DNA from: Cytophagales bacterium
GTDB taxonomy: Bacteria > Bacteroidota > Bacteroidia > Cytophagales > JAHDFW01
DNA length: 32,135 nucleotides
Direction: 5' to 3'
NCBI GenBank assembly: GCA_020627945.1
Contig: JAHDFW010000016.1
Span: forward strand, 1-32,135
The notes below the pieces were generated by a model, which worked only from the letters and a program-made list of their open reading frames with translations, did not search any database and had not been told where the DNA came from. Of the stretch, positions 7,327-14,362 are shown piece after piece. Within the stretch, counting starts at the first letter, position 1; every line of letters starts with the position of its first letter. Both the position numbers and the translations under genes were made by a program.

Positions 7327-9507
7327 TTATAGGTTGCTAACAATGTAGTTTGTCATCATGTTATAAAGGTGAGTTCTTGTTACCCCTCCATAGATTCCAT
7401 GATTCTTATTTGGATAATAAAACGAAGTAAACTGTTTATTAGCCTTTATCAAAGCATCTTCTAATTCAATAGCGTTTTGGAAATGTACATTATCATCGGC
7501 TGTACCATGGATCAACATATAGTTTCCTTTTAATTTGTCTGCATGAGACAGAGGAGAGTTTTCATCGTATCCAGCAGCGTTGTTTTTAGGCAGCCCTAAG
7601 AAACGTTCTGTATATATTGTATCATAAAATCTCCATGAAGTAACAGGAGCTACTGCTACACCAGCTTTAAAATATTCAGCTCCTACAGTTAAACAAAGGG
7701 AAGTCATATATCCTCCGAAACTCCATCCCCATATTCCGATTCTGTCTTTATCAACAAATGAAAGTGTTTGTAAGTATTTTGCGCCCTCAATTTGATCTTT
7801 GCACTCAAGGTTTCCAAGTTGTCCATAAGTAGATTTTTTGAAATCTGCACCTCTATATCCGGTTCCTCTATTGTCAACCGAAACTACGATATATCCCTTT
7901 TGAGCCAACAGTTGATACCAAGCTAGATTGAAACCTCCCCAACTGTCTGTAACGGTTTGAGAACCTGGTCCACCATAGACATACATCAATACTGGGTATT
8001 TTTTATTAGGATCAAAGTCCTTTGGTTTCAACATCCATCCGTTGAGCTCCACATTTTCGGTGGTTTTGAACTTGAATAATTCACGATCAGCGAAACCATA
8101 CTCCTCTATCTTATCTTTTAAGTCTTTGTTACTAACCAAGGTGCTTTGTTTTTTGTTTCCAGCGGTTTTAAACAAACTAACCACAGTAGGTACATTCAAA
8201 GAAGAATAGTGGTCGAAATAGTATTTGGTGTCTGGACTCATATTAATCCCATGAGTACCATTTCCCTTAGTCATTCTAGTTTTTGACGTTCCATTTAGGT
8301 TAATACTATATAACTGTCTGTCCATCGGAGAAATTTCAGCAGAGGTATAATAGATCATGCCTTTCTTTTCATCTACGCCTTGAAGTCCAGCAACATCCCA
8401 ATCTCCTTTTGTTACCTGATTTATCAATTTACCGTTGAAATCATATAGGTAGAAGTGCTTGTAACCACTTTTTTCACTAGCAATTAAGAACTGATCTTTC
8501 TTTTTAAAGAAGTGAATGTCGTCATAAACCTCAACGTAAGTATTGTTTTTCTCTTCTAAAATCAGAGTTTGTGATGAAGATGTGGTGTTCGTTTTAAGAA
8601 TGCTTAAGTGGTTTTGTAATCTGTTGAGCTTAAAAATAAGCAGTTCTGCACTAGTATTGGTCCAGAAGATTCTTGGTACATACTGATCTTTTCCTTTACC
8701 ATCTTCTAGTAAAGTGGATTTATTACGTAGGATGTCATAACAGAAAACACTGACTTCCGAATTGTCTTCTCCAGCTTTTGGATATTTAAACCTGTAGTCA
8801 TTTGGGTAAAGTTGCCCCCAAGTTTGCATGTTATATTCTTTTACTCGAGACTCGTCAAATTTGTAATATGCAATTTTACTACCATCAGGAGCCCAAGAAA
8901 AAGCTACAGCCTTACCAAACTCTTCTTCATAAACCCAATCGGCCCAACCATTAATGATTTTACCCCAAGAACCATCTTCAGTAATCCTAACTTCTTTTTG
9001 AGAAATTAGATTGGTGTAATACAAGTCATTGTTTTTAACGTATGCGATTTTCTTTCCGTCTGGTGAAAATTTTGCAAACATAATTTTTTCGTTATTCGAA
9101 ACATTATACAAATTCTTCGATTTAGTATTATATATGTAATATATAGCCTTGTAGGAGTGTCGATAGATTGATTCCACACCAGTTTCGATTAGAATCTGAC
9201 TTTGATCTTTAGAAAATGAATACGAGGATATATTTATTTTTTCACCGCCATTTGCTTTTTGTAAATCCTCACCACTAAGGATAGTGGCTACTTTCTTATC
9301 TGTTACAATGTTGTATTTAATGATGTCATTGGAAGCGAGGACACTATAGAAGTTGCCATTGTTCATCCAGTTAACACCTCCAATTCGATCTTCGGAGAAT
9401 TGGTAGCTGCTCCAAATATCTTCAACAGTTATTTCTTTTGTTGCGCTTGCATAGAGTGAGGAGAATATTACTACGAGTAAAAGACTCTTTTTAAATAATG
9501 ATTTCAT
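7327..9507 (-). CDS. Dipeptidyl peptidase IV-type serine peptidase (S9B)
   Basis: Secreted prolyl dipeptidyl peptidase, 726 aa. The signal peptide (MKSLFKKSLLLVV...) is cleaved near ASA at about residue 22. Next comes the N-terminal beta-propeller (about 35-470) with the substrate-N-terminus-binding double-glutamate motif DWVYEEEF at 190-197. The alpha/beta-hydrolase domain carries GWSFGGY with nucleophile S596, TADDN with the acid at D671/D672, and H703 in NKNHG. All catalytic residues are present. I start at the ATG at 9507, because the longer frame reaching 9627 runs through the promoter at 9589-9557 and would bury the signal peptide. It probably works in peptide scavenging in the periplasm or at the outer membrane. 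The M42 aminopeptidase gene nearby is on the opposite strand. Confidence 0.93.
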   Translation of the reverse strand: MKSLFKKSLLLVVIFSSLYASATKEITVEDIWSSYQFSEDRIGGVNWMNNGNFYSVLASNDIIKYNIVTDKKVATILSGEDLQKANGGEKINISSYSFSKDQSQILIETGVESIYRHSYKAIYYIYNTKSKNLYNVSNNEKIMFAKFSPDGKKIAYVKNNDLYYTNLISQKEVRITEDGSWGKIINGWADWVYEEEFGKAVAFSWAPDGSKIAYYKFDESRVKEYNMQTWGQLYPNDYRFKYPKAGEDNSEVSVFCYDILRNKSTLLEDGKGKDQYVPRIFWTNTSAELLIFKLNRLQNHLSILKTNTTSSSQTLILEEKNNTYVEVYDDIHFFKKKDQFLIASEKSGYKHFYLYDFNGKLINQVTKGDWDVAGLQGVDEKKGMIYYTSAEISPMDRQLYSINLNGTSKTRMTKGNGTHGINMSPDTKYYFDHYSSLNVPTVVSLFKTAGNKKQSTLVSNKDLKDKIEEYGFADRELFKFKTTENVELNGWMLKPKDFDPNKKYPVLMYVYGGPGSQTVTDSWGGFNLAWYQLLAQKGYIVVSVDNRGTGYRGADFKKSTYGQLGNLECKDQIEGAKYLQTLSFVDKDRIGIWGWSFGGYMTSLCLTVGAEYFKAGVAVAPVTSWRFYDTIYTERFLGLPKNNAAGYDENSPLSHADKLKGNYMLIHGTADDNVHFQNAIELEDALIKANKQFTSFYYPNKNHGIYGGVTRTHLYNMMTNYIVSNL

Positions 9508-9556
9508 CAAGTTCGTTTTTAATGTTACGTTTAGTTTCCACGAGGGAGGTTTTAAG

Positions 9557-9589
9557 CAAATATACACATGCAGGTAAGTTATTCTCAAA
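9557..9589 (-). promoter_or_regulatory. Promoter of the DPP-IV gene
   Basis: Minus strand: TTTG at 9589-9586, a 21-nt spacer, TATATTTG at 9564-9557. It is an exact -7 box. The expected transcription start near 9551 gives a leader of about 43 nt before the ATG at 9507. Confidence 0.65.
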
Positions 9590-9771
9590 AAAAATATATT
9601 GATTACAACTATTATCGTACCAAGCACGTCATATTATCGACCATTCGGAAAATCCTAGGTTATAAGAATTTAGGAAAATTGGTTGAAAAGATTACTTAAA
9701 TGTGATGTCCTTATTTTATCGAATAAAGGCATGTTTTAATCGAGGAATCTTTTAATCGTACAAGAAATTAT

Positions 9772-9779
9772 TATCTTTG
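9772..9779 (+). promoter_or_regulatory. -7 promoter box of the lipoprotein gene
   Basis: TATCTTTG is a perfect TAnnTTTG match. The -33 region (around 9749-9753) is T-rich but lacks TTTG. The expected transcript has a leader of about 50 nt that is almost all A and T, a pattern typical of strongly translated Bacteroidota genes. Confidence 0.55.
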
Positions 9780-9835
9780 TACTGATTTGAAAAATAAAAA
9801 AATTAAGAACAATTTTATAAACAAAACAAAAAGCA

Positions 9836-10843
9836 ATGAAAAAAGTATCTTATTATTTATCGTTGGCAGCTGTAGCTTCAATGGTAGCGCTTTCTGGATG
9901 TAACAACACTGATCCAGATCCAGATCCAGACCCAACAACAACTTGTGCAGATTTAGTATACCCAACTGCTACAGGTGATGCTGATATCCAAGTATTGAAC
10001 TTTGCTAGTTCTACTATTGAAGTGGAGGCTGGTAACGTTTTAGCTCTTGCAGTTCAAGCAACTAAAGGTTCTAACAGAACTCAAAAATTAAGATTATGGG
10101 CTTCTGATTGTGAGAACTCTTTAGGTACTGAGGTAGATCTTACTGGTCAGCCAAAAGGTGGTAAAAACGGTATCGACTTGAGAAACACTGATGATCCTCA
10201 AGTAAGAAACGTAAACTATACTGTTCCAACTGGAATGAACCCAATTTACTTGACTATCGAAACTGACGAGTCTGGTGGAAATGTAAACTACAAGCAATTA
10301 ACTTTGAACGTAACTGGTTCTGGTATCGTTGATACTTGGTCAAGTATTGATTTAGGAGGTAACACTAACTCTCTTCCTTCAAGAATGGCTTCTGGAACAG
10401 GTCAAACTTATGTAGCGTGTGATGCTGCTGAGAACATTCAGTATATTGACATTACTTATGCTGTAGGTACTGCTTCTCCATATGATTCTTACTTATGCTC
10501 TAACCCAGCTCGTTTCTTAAGCCCAATCGGTCTTACTGTAAGTAACGCTACTGGATGTGATGCTGACGATCCAACTGGAACTACTCCAACTGATGGTGGA
10601 AACAAGTCTCACTTCAAGACTTCTACTATGGATTTCGCTACTGCGACAAACGATTCTTTAACTGGACTTTCAGTTTCTGCTAGTGATCCTGAGTACGTTG
10701 TAATCAGCGCTGTAGGTGATGTTTTCGAATTCATGAGCGAAGATGGAAGAAAAGGTTTGATCAAAGTTGATGCTGAAGATGCTACTTACGGACTTATGGA
10801 CGGACGTGGAAGTATTACAGTATCTGTTAAGATCCAACGTTAA
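9836..10843 (+). CDS. Putative abundant cell-surface lipoprotein, unknown function
   Basis: A 335-aa lipoprotein with lipobox LSGC (acylated Cys22), followed by an Asp-Pro spacer of four repeats and a Thr-rich linker. The mature part is rich in Thr, Ser, Gly, Asn and Val and looks all-beta, perhaps two immunoglobulin-like domains, ending in SITVSVKIQR. A few cysteines (in TTCAD, SDCEN, VACDA, YLCSN, TGCDA) could form disulfides. I recognise no family. Codon choice differs from neighbouring genes: GGT, ACT, TCT, GCT, AAC and GAC dominate. A perfect -7 box, an A-rich leader and a strong terminator also point to high expression. It is monocistronic. Acidic residues straight after the lipidated Cys may act as a surface-export signal, as described for Bacteroidota lipoproteins; that is inference here. 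Confidence 0.85.
   Translation: MKKVSYYLSLAAVASMVALSGCNNTDPDPDPDPTTTCADLVYPTATGDADIQVLNFASSTIEVEAGNVLALAVQATKGSNRTQKLRLWASDCENSLGTEVDLTGQPKGGKNGIDLRNTDDPQVRNVNYTVPTGMNPIYLTIETDESGGNVNYKQLTLNVTGSGIVDTWSSIDLGGNTNSLPSRMASGTGQTYVACDAAENIQYIDITYAVGTASPYDSYLCSNPARFLSPIGLTVSNATGCDADDPTGTTPTDGGNKSHFKTSTMDFATATNDSLTGLSVSASDPEYVVISAVGDVFEFMSEDGRKGLIKVDAEDATYGLMDGRGSITVSVKIQR
9911..9934 (+). repeat. GATCCA hexamer tandem repeat (Asp-Pro spacer)
   Basis: Three perfect GATCCA units and a fourth GACCCA, encoding four Asp-Pro pairs just after the lipidated cysteine. Slippage would change spacer length by whole codons without a frameshift. Confidence 0.8.
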
Positions 10844-10853
10844 TATGAATTGA

Positions 10854-10874
10854 ATTCGAGATTTAGTCTCGAAT
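10854..10874 (+). other. 3'-UTR hairpin without U tract
   Basis: ATTCGAGA (10854-10861) and TCTCGAAT (10867-10874) form a perfect 8-bp stem with loop TTTAG, 10 nt after the lipoprotein stop and 11 nt before the terminator stem. It has no T run, so it is more likely an mRNA-stabilising or processing element than a terminator. Confidence 0.5.
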
Positions 10875-10885
10875 ACAAAATAAGG

Positions 10886-10919
10886 AAAGCCTTTCCTCGT
10901 TAGAGGGAAGGCTTTTTTT
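10886..10919 (+). terminator. Intrinsic terminator of the lipoprotein gene
   Basis: AAAGCCTTTCC pairs with GGGAAGGCTTT (one U-G wobble) around a short loop and runs into seven T residues. It lies 42 nt after the stop codon. Confidence 0.85.
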
Positions 10920-10955
10920 GTGCGCTTAACTTAGAGCTGTTAATTTTAAAAATTG

Positions 10956-10963
10956 TATTTTTA
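10956..10963 (+). promoter_or_regulatory. Weak -7 promoter box before the DUF5686 gene
   Basis: TATTTTTA is one base off TAnnTTTG, and no TTTG is seen about 20 nt upstream. If real, transcription starts near 10970, after the first in-frame TTG (10953), which argues for translation from the TTG at 10980. Confidence 0.3.
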
Positions 10964-10979
10964 CAATAAAATTCGTCCC

Positions 10980-13463
10980 TTGGTACAAAGGTGTAGATAC
11001 TTACTAGTTTTTGTGATGCTGTTGCTTACGGGCAACATGTATGGATATTACCATGATCTTACTGGTTATGTGTATGATGCAAATAACCAACCTTTGCCTT
11101 TCGTTAATGTTTTTGTAAAAGAAGCCGAAATTGGTGTTAGCACCGATATTAACGGTAAATATCATTTCGAACTTCAAGAAGGAACCTATGAAGTGATTTT
11201 TTCCATGGTGGGGTATAAAGAACAACATGTTCAAATCACTCTAACCAAAGATGTGGTGAGAAATGTCTACATGCAAGAGGATATTCAAGGAATTGAAGCA
11301 GTAGAAGTACGAGTTAAACGGCGAGATCCAGGTTTTGAAATCATTAAAAAAGCTGTTAAGAATAAGAAGAAGTATCAAAACCAATTTGAATCTTCAACGT
11401 GTGAGGCTTATATAAAGGCGGGAGAATTAGGAGACGAAATTAAAAAGGAGAAGAAGAAGCCAAGCCGTTGGGATAAATGGCAAAAACCAGATACTACAAC
11501 CTCCGATACGGTTAAAAAAATAACACTTGCTGATCTCCCTCAAAAAAGTTTTGTCGAAGTTCAACTTACTAGGCACTGGCAAGCACCAAATAAGATCAAA
11601 GAAATAGTAGGTGCCTATGAAGAGCGTGGCGAAGAAGATTACCTCTACTACTTAAGTACAACGGAGGCAAATTTCGATTTTTATGATAACCTATTGGTAG
11701 TTCAAGGATTGACCGAAACTCCTATTATCTCTCCATTGAGCATCACAGGAGCAATGGCGTACAAATTTAAGTACTTAGGATCTTATAAAGAGGATGGACT
11801 CACTATAAATAAAATTAAAGTATCACCAAGGGCGACAGGGAATGTCCTTTTTGAAGGTACGATAGAAATAATAGAGGATCTATGGAATATTAGAAGACTT
11901 GATTTAAGACTAGGGAAGGGCTCCACTAATATGTTTGATAAGTTTGGAGTCCAACAAGAGTATATGATGTTGGATGATTCTATCTGGGTTCTGAAGACTC
12001 AACAGTTTGATTACCAAACTAAATCAGGGCGAACGGTATTTAATGGGCAAACGAAGGTCAAATTCTTTAATTGGGTGATAAATCCGGAATTTAAGAAACG
12101 CTTTTTTAGCAATGAATTGGGTGTAGTTACAGAGGAGGCTTACGAAAGAGATTCATCATATTGGGAGTCTATTCGTCCAGAACCATTAACGCCTGAAGAG
12201 CAACGTTTTATTGCGTATACGGATAGTGTAAGAGAATTGAAAGAGAGTGAAGCTTATCTAGATTCAATGCAAGCTGTAGCGAATAAAGTTACCTTAAGAA
12301 AACTGTTCATAGATGGGATAACGATTGTTGACCATAAAAAGGAAAAAAGAATATACCTTTCTTCCATAGGTGGAATGGTAGAACCATTTCAGGTTGGAGG
12401 TTTTCGAGTAGGATATTGGGCTAGTTATTACAAGAAATTTGATAAGAAGCGAACCATATATCTATATGGGTATCCCAATTATGGTTTTCGAAATAAGGAC
12501 TTGAAAGGGTCGGGGAATATTGTATGGAAGTACGATCCATTTAGAGAAGGCTATTTCAGGATTCGGGCCTCTCGTGAATTTGATATGATTAATCCATACG
12601 ATGCTTACATAAATATTCTACGTAGAAACAATTACTTTCAGAATGAAAAGGTATACATAGCCAATTCGATTGAACTGTTCAACGGGTTTTATTCTCATAT
12701 CTCGACCACATTAGCACATAGAACTTCGGTTTCCGATTATAAGATTGGAAGTTTAAGTGATGGTTTCTTTAATGATAATGATTTTAAGGACTTCGAAGCC
12801 CATAATGCATTTTACACGTCTTTTGGTTTTTCGTATTCTTATAAGCAAAAGTATGTACGACAGCCTTATGAGAAAGTTGTTTTAGGTTCAAAATTTCCGA
12901 CTGTAGGTATGGACTACAGGAAAGGCTGGAAAGGAGTATTTGGTAGCCCTTTAGATTTCGACTATTTAGAGTTTTATGTTCGGCATAAAGTGAAAATGGG
13001 AGTAGGAGGGACGTCGCAATTTAGAGTGCTCTCTGGTAAGTTCTTAAATAGAGATAGTGTTCCACTAATAGATTATAAATATCAGCGTATGGGGGACCCC
13101 GTTATTTATACAGATCCATTAACAACTTATCAATTATTAGAAAGAACTTTTCCAACGTTCGATTGGTTTTTAGAAGGACATTATGTGCATCATTTTAATG
13201 GGGCTTTGGTAAACAAATTTCCGTTGATTAAAAAGACTCGTATTCGTTTAGTAGCGGGTGGTGGAGCTCTACTTGCACGAGATAATAATTATCGTCATAT
13301 AGAGGCTTTTGCAGGCGCCGAAAGGGTTTTTAAGATTGCTAGAGAACGATTCCGTGTTGGATTATACGTAGCAACTTCCGAATCTAATTATACCGCTGTA
13401 AATGGATCCTTTAAAGTTTCAGTAGAGTATTTCAACCGAAAAAACCAAAGCTGGGGATTTTAA
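10980..13463 (+). CDS. DUF5686 outer-membrane protein with carboxypeptidase-regulatory-like domain
   Basis: Large exported protein, 827 aa from the TTG at 10980. The signal peptide (VQRCRYLLVFVMLLL, cleavage near MYG) leads to a CarboxypepD_reg-like beta-sandwich (about 25-105; GYVYDANNQPLPFVNVFV, STDINGKY, MVGYKE). A long DUF5686 region follows, whose second half alternates aromatic and polar residues as in an outer-membrane beta-barrel and ends in a Phe (SWGF). The family is widespread in Bacteroidota and is not characterised. No ATG gives a complete signal peptide: the ATG at about 11016 cuts it short. The start is therefore TTG, either 10980 or 10953, and the latter overlaps a possible promoter box. 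It converges on the DUF4249 gene with only 16 nt between stops and no visible terminator. Confidence 0.85.
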   Translation: MVQRCRYLLVFVMLLLTGNMYGYYHDLTGYVYDANNQPLPFVNVFVKEAEIGVSTDINGKYHFELQEGTYEVIFSMVGYKEQHVQITLTKDVVRNVYMQEDIQGIEAVEVRVKRRDPGFEIIKKAVKNKKKYQNQFESSTCEAYIKAGELGDEIKKEKKKPSRWDKWQKPDTTTSDTVKKITLADLPQKSFVEVQLTRHWQAPNKIKEIVGAYEERGEEDYLYYLSTTEANFDFYDNLLVVQGLTETPIISPLSITGAMAYKFKYLGSYKEDGLTINKIKVSPRATGNVLFEGTIEIIEDLWNIRRLDLRLGKGSTNMFDKFGVQQEYMMLDDSIWVLKTQQFDYQTKSGRTVFNGQTKVKFFNWVINPEFKKRFFSNELGVVTEEAYERDSSYWESIRPEPLTPEEQRFIAYTDSVRELKESEAYLDSMQAVANKVTLRKLFIDGITIVDHKKEKRIYLSSIGGMVEPFQVGGFRVGYWASYYKKFDKKRTIYLYGYPNYGFRNKDLKGSGNIVWKYDPFREGYFRIRASREFDMINPYDAYINILRRNNYFQNEKVYIANSIELFNGFYSHISTTLAHRTSVSDYKIGSLSDGFFNDNDFKDFEAHNAFYTSFGFSYSYKQKYVRQPYEKVVLGSKFPTVGMDYRKGWKGVFGSPLDFDYLEFYVRHKVKMGVGGTSQFRVLSGKFLNRDSVPLIDYKYQRMGDPVIYTDPLTTYQLLERTFPTFDWFLEGHYVHHFNGALVNKFPLIKKTRIRLVAGGGALLARDNNYRHIEAFAGAERVFKIARERFRVGLYVATSESNYTAVNGSFKVSVEYFNRKNQSWGF

Positions 13464-13479
13464 ACTAGCCTTCCTGTCT

Positions 13480-14319
13480 TTATTCCTGAATTACCATTTC
13501 AATGGAGGTAACTCCTTGGGCATCAAATAACCCTAAAGCTCCATTAGAAATCGTAGAAGGTACGTTAGATGGAGGAGCATCAAATATTCCTCCTCGCCAC
13601 ACAGTTTCAAGATTAGCAGCAAGATAATAATCATATGCCTCCTCGGAGATTGTACGTTGCTCAAGATAAAGCGAATCTCCTACTTCAGCTTCTAAGCCTC
13701 CTTCAATAACAAGTGAATCTAATTGTTGTCCATCAACAAATTCATCATCACTAAACTGAAATCCTCCTAAAGTATCACCTGGAGTCGAACCGTTAATGTA
13801 TAATTTCCACATGTAGTAATCACCTTTCCCTGCCTTTTCATAGGTATTTACAAAAACTGTGTATAACGAATCTTCTGTTGCAAGAAAATAGTTTTGCTCC
13901 ACCCATATTTCAGTCATTTCAGGAACATCTCTTAGTGTTGCAGATGAAGTATAGGTTTGGCCTCTAAAATCAATATTTAGAGTGTAAGTCTTACCAAACT
14001 CACCTGCCACAGTAGGGGCAGTTTGATAAACACCTGGTTCATTTTCTGTTAAATTAAATGTGGTTGTTCCATCCGAAATAGTTACCGTAGCACCTTCTGC
14101 TTTTGGTAATTCTCCTGATCCATAGAATTTACCAGAAAGAGATAAATTGATGGTATGTGCTTTTGCTTCGTTGGTAATATATCCTTCAACTACAAGAATC
14201 TCTTCTTCACTTTCATTAAGATCGAAGTCAATGTCTTCCGTACAGGAAAATAATCCAAACGTTAATGCTAACATTAATGATGCATTAAATATTAGCTTGG
14301 TGTTAAAATATCTTTTCAT
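13480..14319 (-). CDS. DUF4249 family outer-membrane lipoprotein
   Basis: A 279-aa lipoprotein; lipobox LFSC puts the lipidated cysteine at residue 26, followed by acidic TEDIDFDLNESEEE. The mature N-terminal half (VVEGYITNEAKAHTINLSLS... ATVTISDG) is the typical beta-rich DUF4249 start. It lies 43 nt downstream of the TonB receptor and surely shares its transcript. DUF4249 proteins regularly pair with TonB receptors that lack a SusD partner, so a surface ligand-binding or plug-lid role is likely by analogy. The ligand is unknown. The acidic run after the cysteine suits export to the cell surface. Confidence 0.85.
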   Translation of the reverse strand: MKRYFNTKLIFNASLMLALTFGLFSCTEDIDFDLNESEEEILVVEGYITNEAKAHTINLSLSGKFYGSGELPKAEGATVTISDGTTTFNLTENEPGVYQTAPTVAGEFGKTYTLNIDFRGQTYTSSATLRDVPEMTEIWVEQNYFLATEDSLYTVFVNTYEKAGKGDYYMWKLYINGSTPGDTLGGFQFSDDEFVDGQQLDSLVIEGGLEAEVGDSLYLEQRTISEEAYDYYLAANLETVWRGGIFDAPPSNVPSTISNGALGLFDAQGVTSIEMVIQE

Positions 14320-14362
14320 AATCTACAAGTCGTATTTATGTTGTTTAATATCTAGTCTTCAA

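Larger units (their letters stand above)
9508..9835. other. 328-nt divergent intergenic region
   Basis: Holds the leader and promoter of the DPP-IV gene (minus) at the left and the promoter and A-rich leader of the abundant-looking lipoprotein gene (plus) at the right. The 180 or so nt between them are AT-rich, with no ORF, hairpin or RNA gene that I can support. Confidence 0.6.
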
